This document shows, one piece after another, positions 1 to 9,590 of a stretch of 64,000 nucleotides of DNA. The stretch covers positions 319,713-383,712 of the forward strand of contig CAXXPU010000017.1 of the NCBI GenBank assembly GCA_963666875.2. The letters run 5' to 3'. Source of the stretch: G963662655 sp963666875. Its GTDB lineage: Bacteria > Cloacimonadota > Cloacimonadia > Cloacimonadales > JAIOQZ01. How positions within the stretch are numbered: position 1 is the stretch's first letter; every line of letters begins with the position of its first letter. Made by a program: the position numbers and the translations under genes. The notes under the pieces are model-generated. The model was not told the DNA's origin. It ran no database searches and was given only the letters and a program-made list of their open reading frames with translations.

Positions 1-1824
1 AAGTACGTTCTGGACAAGCTCAACCGCAAGACCACCGCGTCGTCGGTCGTACTCTCCAATCGCATTAAAGAGGCGCAGCTCGTTCTGATAGAGAACATCC
101 TGCAGGAACGGAAATACCCGCGTCTCATCAGCAGTTTCGCATCCATGAAACGCACCTACGCGCAGGGCGATCTCGCGGCGCGGCTCCTCGGCATCGTGCA
201 GGAAGAATCGCTCAACAGCAGCAACAGCATTTACACCCTGAAAGGCATCTGCGGTATCGAGTACGCGCTGGACAACTACCTGCGCGGCGAGCCGGGCTGG
301 CGCAAGGTTATTTACGACGGAAACCGTCATGCGATTCCCGATCCCGAGATGAAGGAGAAGAAGGCGCGCGACGGGCACAGCGTCGAATTGACCATCGACA
401 CCGAGTATCAGGAGATCCTCGAGACAAGCCTGCATAGCGCTCTCGATGAATACGGCGCCAAGAACGTCATGGGCGTCATCATGAACCCTAACGACGGACA
501 GATCCTTGCGATGAGCGGTATTTCTCAGTTCGACAAACACAAGCAGACCGCCGCCATCCGGGCGCTGCCCAACATGCCGGTCTCTTTTCTGTTCGAGCCC
601 GGATCCACAATGAAGGCGTTCACATCGCTGCTGGCGATCGAAAAGAACCTCTACAAGGGGACAGACATGATCGATTGCCGGAAATACAAGCTCGAACGAC
701 GCACCATCAGCGACGCGCACGAATTCAAGAGCCTCAGCTTCAAGGACGTACTGGTTCATTCCAGTAACGTAGGCATCGCCAAGGTTGCCGAGAAAGTCGG
801 CGAGAAGCGACTCTACGAGCGTCTTACCGAACTCGGTTTCGGACTCAAGACCGGTCTGGAAGTCACGGGCGAGAGTCCCGGAATCTTCCGCAAACTCAAG
901 GACTGGAACGGTTTCAGCCTGCACTCGATTTCCTTCGGTCAGGAGATCGCGGTCACCGCGGTTCAGCTTGCAAGCGCTTATGCAGCGCTCGCCAACGATG
1001 GCAAGATGATTCAGCCCACGCTGATCAAGCGGGTTCTCGATGCGGATGGAACCGTCGTTTTCGAGCACGAGACCGAGGTGCTACGAACGATATCCGATCA
1101 AGCTTCTCTCGATACACTTCGCACCTACATGAAAGACGTTGTTAACTACGGTACAGGAACTGCGACCCGTTTCCCGCAAATGCAAATCGCGGGAAAAACC
1201 GGCACTGCGGAGAAGATGAAAGCGGGTGGCGGATACTCCGACGACAAATACACGGCGTCCTTCGCGGGATATTTCCCCGCCGACGATCCGCAGATTCTGA
1301 TGCTCATTGTGGTCGATGAACCGGAATACAAGTACCATTACGGCTCGATGTCAGCGGTACCGACCTTCCGCGAGATCACCGAGAATATTCTTGCGCTTCC
1401 GACCTGCCGCATCATGCCCGACATCCGCAACGAGCGGCACGACATGATCGTGATGCCAGACGTGGAAGGACTCACCGTCACCGAGGCCGTTCGCATCCTG
1501 AACGAACAATCGATCGCATTCGAGCACATCGTTCGCGATCCGAACGGCACGGTTATAAATCAATATCCCAAGGCAGGCATCTCCTTCGACCGCAGCAACA
1601 AGGTGGTCATTGTTATCGACGGCAAGCCCTCGAAGGTCGAGGTGGACCCCGGTTCATCGACCATGCCGAACCTGATGGGCAAGACACTGCGCAGAGCCGC
1701 CGATCTGGCGCGTCGCAGCAACATCAAGCTGAATATTCGCGGCAACGGCGTTGTTAAAAAGCAGTCGATCCAAGCCGGCGAGAAGATCAAGTACGGGCAA
1801 GTCTGCCAGGTGGAGGCGGGATGA
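1..1824 (+). CDS. ftsI: Peptidoglycan D,D-transpeptidase FtsI (PBP3), 5'-truncated by window edge
   Basis: Septal class B penicillin-binding protein that cross-links peptidoglycan at the division site. The reading frame is open from base 1, so the N-terminal membrane anchor lies outside the window and the ATG at 145 is internal. The three transpeptidase motifs are visible: SxxK (S-T-M-K, around 604-615), SxN (S-S-N, near 760) and K-T-G-T (near 1195). Two PASTA-like repeats follow, from about 1450 to the stop. PASTA domains are more typical of Gram-positive PBPs and of the SpoVD/FtsI type found in several FCB lineages. The stop overlaps the murE-murF start (ATGA), so translation is probably coupled. 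It is the first visible gene of the dcw cluster. Confidence 0.95.
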   Translation, partial: KYVLDKLNRKTTASSVVLSNRIKEAQLVLIENILQERKYPRLISSFASMKRTYAQGDLAARLLGIVQEESLNSSNSIYTLKGICGIEYALDNYLRGEPGWRKVIYDGNRHAIPDPEMKEKKARDGHSVELTIDTEYQEILETSLHSALDEYGAKNVMGVIMNPNDGQILAMSGISQFDKHKQTAAIRALPNMPVSFLFEPGSTMKAFTSLLAIEKNLYKGTDMIDCRKYKLERRTISDAHEFKSLSFKDVLVHSSNVGIAKVAEKVGEKRLYERLTELGFGLKTGLEVTGESPGIFRKLKDWNGFSLHSISFGQEIAVTAVQLASAYAALANDGKMIQPTLIKRVLDADGTVVFEHETEVLRTISDQASLDTLRTYMKDVVNYGTGTATRFPQMQIAGKTGTAEKMKAGGGYSDDKYTASFAGYFPADDPQILMLIVVDEPEYKYHYGSMSAVPTFREITENILALPTCRIMPDIRNERHDMIVMPDVEGLTVTEAVRILNEQSIAFEHIVRDPNGTVINQYPKAGISFDRSNKVVIVIDGKPSKVEVDPGSSTMPNLMGKTLRRAADLARRSNIKLNIRGNGVVKKQSIQAGEKIKYGQVCQVEAG

Positions 1825-4589
1825 TCGATCGTCTGATTGAAATGCTCGAGGCGCGCAATTTACTCGTCGAGCACGATGCTCCCGCCGGCATGCGCATCAA
1901 CAAACCGGAAACCGATTCCCGCCTGGTGGAGCCGGGCGACCTCTTCATCTGCATCCGGGGATTCAGCACGGACGGTCATCGCTATGCGCCGAGAGCGGTT
2001 TCGCAGGGGGCGTCGGTTCTGATCGTCGAGGAGCGGCTGGATATCGATATTCCTCAGATCGTGGTGAAGGACGCCCGTAAAACCGCGGCGCTTGCGGCGA
2101 AGCTCTTCTACGACGACCCCACAAGGAAATTCCACCTCATCGGCGCTACAGGCACGAACGGCAAGACCACCATCACGCACATGATCCGCGGTCTGTTGGA
2201 CTACGCCGGCTACAAGACGGGACTGATCGGCACGCTGGGTTATTATATCGGGAACGAATATCATCCCTCCGAGCGAACCACGCCGGATATCATGGAACTG
2301 AACCGCATATTCGCGGACATGGTCGAAGCAGGCGTGCAGTGCGTGATCATGGAGGTCTCCTCGCACGCAATCGCGCTGGACCGCGTCTATGGACTGAACT
2401 TCGATCTGGCGGTCTTTTCCAACCTGACGCGCGACCACCTCGATTTCCACGAGACGCTGGACAACTACAAGCGCGCCAAGTTCACCCTGTTCGACTACCT
2501 TACCGAGAACGACGGCGTGGCGATCGTCAACATCGACGACCACTACGGCAAAGAGCTTTTCGACATGCTGGCGTGCGAGCGCAAGAGCGTTTCGTTCGAG
2601 CACGGTCACTACATGATCGACAAGACCAGCAGCTCGATCCTGGGCTGCGAATTCGAGCTGCGTTTCAACGACCGGAGCGAGCCGTACAGCATCAACTTCA
2701 TCGGTAAACACAACGTGCTCAATACCGCGCTGGCAATCGCCGCCATCAAAGAGAGCTACGATATCAAGCTGCACACGTTGCAGGACGCGCTCCAGCACAT
2801 TAAGGGCGTGGACGGTCGGCTCGAACCGATCGAACCGGGCAGCGGCGTCTATGTCGATTACGCACACACGCCGGACGCGCTCGAACATGTCCTGCAATCG
2901 CTCAAGGAGATTCCGCATCGCAGATTGATCTGCGTATTTGGCGCCGGTGGCGACAGAGATCGCGGCAAGCGTCCCGAGATGGGCAGGATCGCGGTGAAGT
3001 ACGCCGATCTTTCGATCATTACAAACGACAATCCGCGGCACGAGACAGCCGAGTCTATTATTAAAGGTATCACGCGCGAGCTGGACAGGGATGCCGCGAT
3101 CTGGATTCTCCGGGATCGCAAGCTGGCCATCGAGGCCGCGCTTCGTCTTGCAAGTAATGAGGATATCGTGTTGATCGCCGGCAAGGGACACGAGAAGTAC
3201 CAGCAGATCGGCGACAGGAAGCACGACTTCGACGACGCGGCAATCGCACGGAAAATCCTGTCTGATCTTCAACTGCGACCGGATGCCACCGACAGCGGCA
3301 CCATCGAGCTGGACATCCCCATCGACGCCATGATGCTCGAACGGATTTTCGGCGCGGAAATTGACGCTCCCGAGCGTTACTTTCGCCACGTCTCGACCGA
3401 CACGCGCACTATCCAACCCGGTTCGCTCTACTTCGCAATTCGCGGTGAGCGCTTCGACGGTCACAGCTTCGTGTTCGACGCGCTGGAAGAGGACGGCTGC
3501 ATGGCGGTGGTGGGTCGTGAATTTCCCGACGACCGCATCATCCGGGTCAAGGACACGACGGATGCCTATCGGAAGCTGGCACAGGCGTATGCACGCATCT
3601 TTCCCGCCACACGCATCGGGTTGACCGGCAGCGTGGGCAAGACCACCACCAAGGCGATGCTCACGAACATCCTGTCCGAAAAGGGCGACGTTCTGGCGAC
3701 GCACGCGAACGAAAACAACCAGATCGGCGTGCCCAAGACGCTCTTCAAGCTGCGCGCGCGGCACGACTACGCGGTGATCGAATTGGGAACCAACCACCCG
3801 GGCGAGATGAAGCCCATCGCGCAGACACTGTCGCCACAGATCGGTTTGATTACCTCGATCGGACCCTCGCACCTGGAATTCTTCGGCGATGTCGAGGGCG
3901 TCGCGAAAGAGAAAGCCGAACTGCTGAATCATACATCGAGCAAGAAAGTCATTCCGTCGGATTTCGTATTGAAAGAATATCGCAGAGGATCCGTAACTTT
4001 CGGCAAGAAAGGCGATTATGTCATCGAAACAATCGAGCCGGATCGGGATGGCGTGTCGTTCAGTGTGGAGGGACAATCCTATCGCATCGCCACGCCGGCA
4101 CCGTATTTGACCGAAAACGCGCTGGCTGCCATCGCTGTCTGCACGGAGCTCGGAATCGATGCTGATTCGATCCGCAGAGGATTGGGTAAACCGCTCGATA
4201 TCGGGATGCGCATGAATATTTTTACCTCAGGCGACCGCATCGTTATCGCTGATTGCTACAACGCCAATCCCACCTCGATGACCGCTGCGATCCGGTTCTG
4301 GAAAGATTTTGTGCAAGAGCGATTCCACGTCGCCTTCCTCGGCGATATGCTGGAATTGGGAGAGGGCAGCGAGAAATATCACAAGGCGATCGGCAAAGAG
4401 CTGAAGGGTCCGGGCAAGAGGATTTTCTCGATCGGCAGGGATGCGATCCACTATGGTGCCGGTCGTAACTTCGACAACGTAAATGCGCTGCTCGATTCGG
4501 ACGCGCTCGAAGACATCCCGAATAACGCGGTCATCCTGATCAAGGCGTCGCACGGGATTCACCTGGAAAAACTGACGGGAAGGTTGTAG
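1821..4589 (+). CDS. murE/murF: MurE-MurF fusion: UDP-MurNAc-tripeptide synthetase / D-Ala-D-Ala ligase
   Basis: One 922-residue protein carrying two consecutive Mur ligases of the cytoplasmic peptidoglycan precursor pathway. Residues 1 to about 488 are MurE, with ATP-binding G-T-N-G-K-T-T near residue 111 and a D-N-P-R motif near 403, the signature of meso-diaminopimelate-adding MurE. Residues from about 495 to the end are MurF, with a second ATP loop G-S-V-G-K-T-T-T near 604. MurF adds D-Ala-D-Ala. The joint is a short acidic stretch and there is no stop or start between the halves. Each half is close to its normal length, so this is a true fusion and not a broken pair. It sits between ftsI (4-base overlap) and mraY (1-base gap). 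Confidence 0.95.
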   Translation: MIDRLIEMLEARNLLVEHDAPAGMRINKPETDSRLVEPGDLFICIRGFSTDGHRYAPRAVSQGASVLIVEERLDIDIPQIVVKDARKTAALAAKLFYDDPTRKFHLIGATGTNGKTTITHMIRGLLDYAGYKTGLIGTLGYYIGNEYHPSERTTPDIMELNRIFADMVEAGVQCVIMEVSSHAIALDRVYGLNFDLAVFSNLTRDHLDFHETLDNYKRAKFTLFDYLTENDGVAIVNIDDHYGKELFDMLACERKSVSFEHGHYMIDKTSSSILGCEFELRFNDRSEPYSINFIGKHNVLNTALAIAAIKESYDIKLHTLQDALQHIKGVDGRLEPIEPGSGVYVDYAHTPDALEHVLQSLKEIPHRRLICVFGAGGDRDRGKRPEMGRIAVKYADLSIITNDNPRHETAESIIKGITRELDRDAAIWILRDRKLAIEAALRLASNEDIVLIAGKGHEKYQQIGDRKHDFDDAAIARKILSDLQLRPDATDSGTIELDIPIDAMMLERIFGAEIDAPERYFRHVSTDTRTIQPGSLYFAIRGERFDGHSFVFDALEEDGCMAVVGREFPDDRIIRVKDTTDAYRKLAQAYARIFPATRIGLTGSVGKTTTKAMLTNILSEKGDVLATHANENNQIGVPKTLFKLRARHDYAVIELGTNHPGEMKPIAQTLSPQIGLITSIGPSHLEFFGDVEGVAKEKAELLNHTSSKKVIPSDFVLKEYRRGSVTFGKKGDYVIETIEPDRDGVSFSVEGQSYRIATPAPYLTENALAAIAVCTELGIDADSIRRGLGKPLDIGMRMNIFTSGDRIVIADCYNANPTSMTAAIRFWKDFVQERFHVAFLGDMLELGEGSEKYHKAIGKELKGPGKRIFSIGRDAIHYGAGRNFDNVNALLDSDALEDIPNNAVILIKASHGIHLEKLTGRL

Positions 4590-4590
4590 T

Positions 4591-5694
4591 ATGTTTTACC
4601 ATCTGTTTTCACCGCTGGCAGAGCAGAGCATCGTCTTCAACGTTTTTCGCTATGTGACCTTCCGGTCGGTAGCGGCATTCATCACCGCGCTGGTTTTCTC
4701 GTTTCTTCTGGGACCGCGCCTGATTCGGCTTCTGCGGGATCGTCAGGCGGTGGAGATGATCAACAGCGATGTCCCAGCAGCACACAAGGCCAAGCAGGGT
4801 ACGCCGACCATGGGCGGACTCATCATCCTGAGCGGCTTGATCATCTCGTCACTGCTGTGGAACAACCTGGTCAACACCAACATCCTCTTTATGTATCTGA
4901 CCATGCTCTGGCTGGGTGGACTGGGATTTCTGGACGACTACCTCAAGAATTTCAAGAAGCTGGAAAAGGGTCTGGTGGCGCGCTACAAGCTCTATGGGCA
5001 GATTTCACTCGGGTTGATCATCGGTCTGGCGCTCTACCTGAATCACACCAACGTACCCAACATCACCGAGATCAGTATGCCTTTCTTCAAGGGTGCAACG
5101 CTCTCGCTGGGAATCTTCTTCATCCCGTTCGTGATCCTGATGATCACCGGCACCTCGAACGCGGTCAACCTGACCGACGGACTGGACGGTCTGGCGGGTG
5201 GAACGACGGCGATCGCCAGTTTTGCGCTCGGCATCATGGCGTACTTGAAAGGTAATTTCAAGATCGCCAGCTATCTGCACCTTGAATTCATGCCCGAGGC
5301 GGGTGAACTGACCGTCTTCACGGCGGCGCTGATTGGGACGCTGTTAGGATTTCTGTGGTTCAACATCAAACCGGCTGAAATATTCATGGGAGACACCGGA
5401 TCATTGACCCTGGGCGGCATCATGGCGAATCTGGCAATCCTGCTCAAAGAGGAGATTTTTTTCCTCATCATAGGTGGAATCTTCGTAGTTGAGGCGCTGT
5501 CCTCGATGATGCAAACATACTATTTCAAATATACGCGTCACCGCACCGGGACTGGCAAACGCATCTTTCGTTGCGCACCGCTTCACCATCACTTCGAGCT
5601 GAAGGGGATGTCGGAGGAGAAGATCGTGGTTCGATTCTGGATTGTCGCCACGCTGCTGGCAGCGATAGGGCTGGCGACGATCAAGCTGCGCTGA
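4591..5694 (+). CDS. mraY: Phospho-N-acetylmuramoyl-pentapeptide transferase MraY
   Basis: Integral membrane enzyme that transfers phospho-MurNAc-pentapeptide to undecaprenyl phosphate, giving lipid I. It has 367 residues with about ten hydrophobic segments. Family motifs seen are the G-F-L-D-D-Y region near residue 110, N-L-T-D-G-L-D-G-L-A near 195, and the C-terminal H-H-H (A-P-L-H-H-H-F-E) near 330. The start follows a GGAAGG ribosome site located in the end of murE-murF. Position and order are those of a standard dcw cluster. Confidence 0.97.
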   Translation: MFYHLFSPLAEQSIVFNVFRYVTFRSVAAFITALVFSFLLGPRLIRLLRDRQAVEMINSDVPAAHKAKQGTPTMGGLIILSGLIISSLLWNNLVNTNILFMYLTMLWLGGLGFLDDYLKNFKKLEKGLVARYKLYGQISLGLIIGLALYLNHTNVPNITEISMPFFKGATLSLGIFFIPFVILMITGTSNAVNLTDGLDGLAGGTTAIASFALGIMAYLKGNFKIASYLHLEFMPEAGELTVFTAALIGTLLGFLWFNIKPAEIFMGDTGSLTLGGIMANLAILLKEEIFFLIIGGIFVVEALSSMMQTYYFKYTRHRTGTGKRIFRCAPLHHHFELKGMSEEKIVVRFWIVATLLAAIGLATIKLR

Positions 5695-5717
5695 CGTTTT
5701 TCACAGAAGAGGTTGTC

Positions 5718-5930
5718 ATGAGTGATGTTACGATTCAGATTTGCTGTGCTTGCAACAAGATACAGCAGAGCGAGAACTATTGGGACTACGACATCCCGGC
5801 GAATTTCGTATCCGCGACCCTAACCTACGGGCTTTGCCCGCAGTGCATGAAGGAGATGTATCCGGTCGAGAAGGAGAATCGAAACCCCAATCCCTTCGCA
5901 AGAATGAAAGAAGCATACGGACTATCGTAA
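5718..5930 (+). CDS. Small zinc-ribbon protein (stand-alone CxxC...CPxC module) inside the dcw cluster
   Basis: A 70-residue protein not normally present in dcw clusters. It shows C-C-A-C-N-K-I-Q near residue 9, a Y-W pair, and Y-G-L-C-P-Q-C-M near 37, followed by K-E-M-Y-P. This order (CxxCxxI...YW...GxCPxCxxxxYP) matches the short tail often appended to sensor kinases and response regulators, here as a free-standing protein; zinc binding by the four cysteines is inferred. The ATG at 5718 is chosen because AGAAGAGG lies just upstream and the motif starts soon after. It lies 23 bases after mraY and 14 before murD, in the same direction, so it is probably co-expressed with them. Confidence 0.75.
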   Translation: MSDVTIQICCACNKIQQSENYWDYDIPANFVSATLTYGLCPQCMKEMYPVEKENRNPNPFARMKEAYGLS

Positions 5931-5944
5931 AGAAAGAGAAAGAC

Positions 5945-7315
5945 ATGAAATGGAATGAAATGAGAGTAGCAATAATTGGCGCGGCTCGCAGCGGTATCGC
6001 GGCAGCTGACAAATTGACGAAACTGGGCGCGAAGGTTCTCCTTTCCGACACGAAATCGATGGAACAGGTGCCGGATGCCGGAAGCATGATGCAGCGCTTC
6101 GAGTGTGAATTCAACGGACACAGCGACAGGGTGCTGGAAAGCGACCTGATCATCCTTAGTCCAGGCGTACCGGGAACTATCCCCATCCTGAAACAGGCGC
6201 AACTCAAGGGGATCGAGATCATCAGCGAAATCGAGCTGGGATTCCGGATCAAGCATCCATCCAGCCGTATTATCGCGGTGACCGGCTCTAATGGGAAGAG
6301 CACCGTCGCCAGCCTGATCGCGCATATCATGAAGGAAAAAGACTTCACCACGATCCTGGCAGGCAATATCGGGCAGGCATTCACCGCGTTTCCCATCGAA
6401 GAGCCGGGTATCGACTTCATCGTGCTGGAGATCAGCAGCTTCCAACTGGAAAAGATCGTCGATTTTCATCCCGATGTCGCGGTGCTGCTCAATATCACGC
6501 CGGATCACATGAATCGCTACGACTCCTTCGATCACTACGCCCTGACCAAGATCGACATCACGCGGAATCAGACGAAAGACGATTTCACGGTCTATTCGGC
6601 TGACGATGCCGTGATCGCGCACTATGAGCACTTCTTCAATGCGCAAAAGATGCGCTATACCACGCAGGGAACTGGCGAATTCGCCAGCTGGTTCGATGGA
6701 AAGCTTATTCGATTCAACGACAGCGATCATTGCCGGGCGTTCGATCTCGATCCGAAAGAGATGAAGCTGATCGGACCGCACAATCTCGGCAACGTGATGG
6801 CGTCGGTGCTGGCAACGCTTCCGTTCAAGAAAACCTGGCTGAGGCCGGCATTCCACGCGGATCTGATCCACGACGCGGTGAACGGATTCGAGCCGCTGGA
6901 GCACCGGTTGGAGACGGTTCGCGTCTTGAACGACGTGTTATTTATCAATGACTCGAAAGCCACCAATTCCGATTCGGTGCGGTACGCCCTGCAGTCGTTC
7001 GACAAGCCGATCCGGATCATCATGGGCGGCTCGGACAAAGGTGAGGACTACACGATCCTCAAGATGTACGCGAAACAAACGGTGAAAAAGGCGTATCTGA
7101 TTGGTGAGACAGCCGGGAGGATTGAGGAAGACCTTTCGCCGGAAGTACAGTGCGAACGATACCAGAGTTTGAAAGCTGCGATACAGGCAGCGTATGAAGA
7201 AGCGTCACCGGGTGAGGTGGTTCTGCTCTCGCCTGCGTGTGCCAGCTATGATATGTTCGAGAACTTTGAAGATCGCGGTCGGCAGTTCAAACAGATCGTG
7301 ATGGAACTGAAATAA
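5945..7315 (+). CDS. murD: UDP-N-acetylmuramoylalanine--D-glutamate ligase MurD
   Basis: Cytoplasmic Mur ligase that adds D-glutamate to UDP-MurNAc-L-Ala. It has 456 residues. The N-terminal Rossmann-like start V-A-I-I-G-A-A-R-S-G is seen, then the ATP loop V-T-G-S-N-G-K-S-T (serine in place of the second threonine), a central D-H-M-N-R-Y region, and the C-terminal domain with N-D-S-K-A-T-N and L-L-S-P-A-C-A-S-Y-D. The frame is open upstream to 5741, but that part overlaps the zinc-ribbon gene and has no Mur similarity. ATG 5945 is preferred (AAAGAGAAAG upstream); ATG 5960 is possible. Confidence 0.95.
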   Translation: MKWNEMRVAIIGAARSGIAAADKLTKLGAKVLLSDTKSMEQVPDAGSMMQRFECEFNGHSDRVLESDLIILSPGVPGTIPILKQAQLKGIEIISEIELGFRIKHPSSRIIAVTGSNGKSTVASLIAHIMKEKDFTTILAGNIGQAFTAFPIEEPGIDFIVLEISSFQLEKIVDFHPDVAVLLNITPDHMNRYDSFDHYALTKIDITRNQTKDDFTVYSADDAVIAHYEHFFNAQKMRYTTQGTGEFASWFDGKLIRFNDSDHCRAFDLDPKEMKLIGPHNLGNVMASVLATLPFKKTWLRPAFHADLIHDAVNGFEPLEHRLETVRVLNDVLFINDSKATNSDSVRYALQSFDKPIRIIMGGSDKGEDYTILKMYAKQTVKKAYLIGETAGRIEEDLSPEVQCERYQSLKAAIQAAYEEASPGEVVLLSPACASYDMFENFEDRGRQFKQIVMELK

Positions 7316-7326
7316 CGGGAAACGAC

Positions 7327-8505
7327 ATGGAAAACGTAATCGACACCGGGATCAAAGCGGACAAGCCGTCAAAGTCTTATATCGTCTCGTACGATCACCT
7401 GCTTTTAGTGAGTTATGTGGTGCTCTGCCTGATCGGTCTGTTCGTGATGCTCGATATCAACTCGGTGCGTACCGGATTGCGTTTCTTCTATCGCCACCTG
7501 ATCTTCCTGGGATTCTCGGTTGTGGTGATGTATCTCACCTTCCGCTTCAGGAACATCATGAAGCTGCGGAAATGGATCTTCGCCGCCATGGTTCTTGTGA
7601 TGCTTTTGCTTGTACTGGTTTTGATCATCGGCAGTTCGGTCAAAGGCGCCACGCGAAGCCTCAACCTGGGTCCGATCAATATTCAGCCCAGTCTGCTGGC
7701 ACGTGTTTGCCTGGTGTTCTATTTCGCGCACATCCTGGACAAGAAAAAAGATTTGATCTCGAAGTCGGGCCCGAAGGGTTTCATCAAGCACTTCAAGTCG
7801 CTGATCATCATGCCGATTCTGATTTTTGGACTGATCCTGGCCGAGCGGCACCTGAGCACGCTTATCATCTCCGGCGCAACGCTTTTGGGGATGCTCTGGG
7901 TGGCGCGCATCCGACTCACAACGATCCTGGTCATTCTTTTGATCCTGGCCGCCGGCGCGGTAACCGTGATCTCTTACGGCGCGAAATACCGCAATGCGCG
8001 CATGGAAATTTTCGAAAAATATTCGGTCTTTCACAAGGTATTCGGTAACGAAAACAAAGCGAAAAATATCACTGGAGATTATCAGGTTCGCGAGAGCCTC
8101 ACCGCGTTGACCAGCGGCGGCTTTATCGGCGTCGGGACCGAGAGCGGTCTGGCGAAGCAGGCCTATCTGCCGGAGACCCATACCGACTATATCTATTCCA
8201 TCATCGGGGAGGAGTTCGGCTATCTTGGCGCGCTGGTGGTGCTGTTGCTTTTTGCACTCTTATTCTACCGCAGCATGCAAAGCTCGTGGAGCCAGGAGGA
8301 TTTTTTCCTGAAGATGGTCGGAATCGGCTTGGCGCTCAACATCTTCGTCAACGCGATGGTCAATATCGGCGTGGCGATGTCGGCGCTTCCCTCGACTGGC
8401 GTGACGCTGCCGTTCATCAGTTACGGCGGAACCTCTCTTGTGGTCAATTCGTTCTCTATTGGCGTGTTGCTCAACATCAGCGCGAAGAGAAGGCAGGTAT
8501 GGTAA
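7327..8505 (+). CDS. ftsW: Division SEDS glycosyltransferase FtsW
   Basis: SEDS-family membrane protein that polymerises lipid II into glycan strands at the septum with FtsI. It has 392 residues, a short cytoplasmic N-terminus and about ten hydrophobic segments. The family region G-A-T-R-S-L-N-L-G-P-I-N-I-Q-P-S is present near residue 110, but the Glu that normally follows Q-P-S is Leu. The C-terminal G-V-T-L-P-F-I-S-Y-G-G-T-S-L signature is intact. Placement between murD and murG favours FtsW over RodA. The stop overlaps the murG start by 7 bases. Confidence 0.93.
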   Translation: MENVIDTGIKADKPSKSYIVSYDHLLLVSYVVLCLIGLFVMLDINSVRTGLRFFYRHLIFLGFSVVVMYLTFRFRNIMKLRKWIFAAMVLVMLLLVLVLIIGSSVKGATRSLNLGPINIQPSLLARVCLVFYFAHILDKKKDLISKSGPKGFIKHFKSLIIMPILIFGLILAERHLSTLIISGATLLGMLWVARIRLTTILVILLILAAGAVTVISYGAKYRNARMEIFEKYSVFHKVFGNENKAKNITGDYQVRESLTALTSGGFIGVGTESGLAKQAYLPETHTDYIYSIIGEEFGYLGALVVLLLFALLFYRSMQSSWSQEDFFLKMVGIGLALNIFVNAMVNIGVAMSALPSTGVTLPFISYGGTSLVVNSFSIGVLLNISAKRRQVW

Positions 8506-9590
8506 AGGTCATGATCGCTGCAGGTGGAACCGGCGGACATATCATCCCGGCGATCGCGCTGGCGAAGGCTTTCATCGAGCGCGATGTGAAGGTATTGATG
8601 ATCGGCAACCGCGGTGGCATGGAAGAGAACCTCTACCAGCGGCATTCGCTCGACTACCGCCTGATCGACGTACAGAAGATTTATCGCCGCTTGACGCTGG
8701 CGCATATAAAATTCCCCTGGAAGCTTCTCAAGAGCCTGGTGATTGCGATGCGTGCAATCGCGCATTATAAGCCGGACGCCGTGATCGGCACCGGAAGCTT
8801 TGTGACCGGTCCCGTCGCGATGGCGGCGATCCTGATGAAGAAGCCGCTCTTTCTGCAGGAGCAGAACAGCTATCCCGGCTTGACCACGCGGCACCTGGTG
8901 ACGTACGCACGAAAGGTGTTTCTCGGAAACATGGGCGCGATCGCGCATCTTCCGCACGAGATTTGCTTCTTCAGCGGAAACCCTGTTTTACCGCTGGAAG
9001 ATGACGACGCGGTCAAAATCCCGCGCGACATGAACCTTCGCGAGGGTACCCGCAAGATGCTGATCATCGGCGGAAGCCAGGGATCGCACCGGATTAACCG
9101 GACGGTCGCCGAAGCCGCGCAGCATATTCTCGACAGCGGTGTTGACCTCATCTGGCAGACGGGCAGGATTGACTACGAGGAGATGAAAAAGCGTTTCGAG
9201 GGCGTTCCCGGAATTCATCTGTTCGGTTTTACCGATGCGATGCGTTACTATTATGGACAGGCGGATTTCGTTCTGGCACGAGCCGGCGCGATCACGCTGT
9301 CCGAGGTCGAAACGATGCGGCTTCCCTCGATCCTCGTTCCGCTTCCCACCGCGGCACACAACCATCAGTATCACAACGCGATGGAACTGAAGGAGAAGGG
9401 GCTCGCGCTTGTCGTGCGGCAGAAGGGTCTGAACGTCGATAGCCTTCTGCAGGCTGTCCGTCAGATCATTACGGATTTGGATGGTATGAAATATCGATTC
9501 GGCGATTCGCCGCACCCGCGTGCCGCGAGTCTGATCGCCGAGATCGTCTTACAGATATTGAAGGATGAAGAGAATGTTCGGATCGACTAA
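8499..9590 (+). CDS. murG: Undecaprenyl-PP-MurNAc-pentapeptide GlcNAc transferase MurG
   Basis: Peripheral membrane GT28 enzyme converting lipid I to lipid II. It has 363 residues. It begins with the glycine-rich A-A-G-G-T-G-G-H-I-I-P-A loop, has a second G-G-S-Q-G-S-H-R-I-N loop near residue 190, and a G-A-I-T-L-S-E donor-site region near 265. The frame is open upstream inside ftsW, but ATG 8499 is chosen because GAAGGCAGG precedes it and the first glycine loop follows at residue 9. It overlaps ftsW by 7 bases and murC by 17 bases. Confidence 0.96.
   Translation: MVKVMIAAGGTGGHIIPAIALAKAFIERDVKVLMIGNRGGMEENLYQRHSLDYRLIDVQKIYRRLTLAHIKFPWKLLKSLVIAMRAIAHYKPDAVIGTGSFVTGPVAMAAILMKKPLFLQEQNSYPGLTTRHLVTYARKVFLGNMGAIAHLPHEICFFSGNPVLPLEDDDAVKIPRDMNLREGTRKMLIIGGSQGSHRINRTVAEAAQHILDSGVDLIWQTGRIDYEEMKKRFEGVPGIHLFGFTDAMRYYYGQADFVLARAGAITLSEVETMRLPSILVPLPTAAHNHQYHNAMELKEKGLALVVRQKGLNVDSLLQAVRQIITDLDGMKYRFGDSPHPRAASLIAEIVLQILKDEENVRID

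Noticed and set aside
1860..4076. 738-codon open frame antisense to murE-murF
   Set aside because: It is a shadow of the coding strand: no start signals, no recognisable domain, and it lies fully inside a conserved gene. The same applies to the long antisense frames at 37659-39152, 44126-45748 and 57724-59337.
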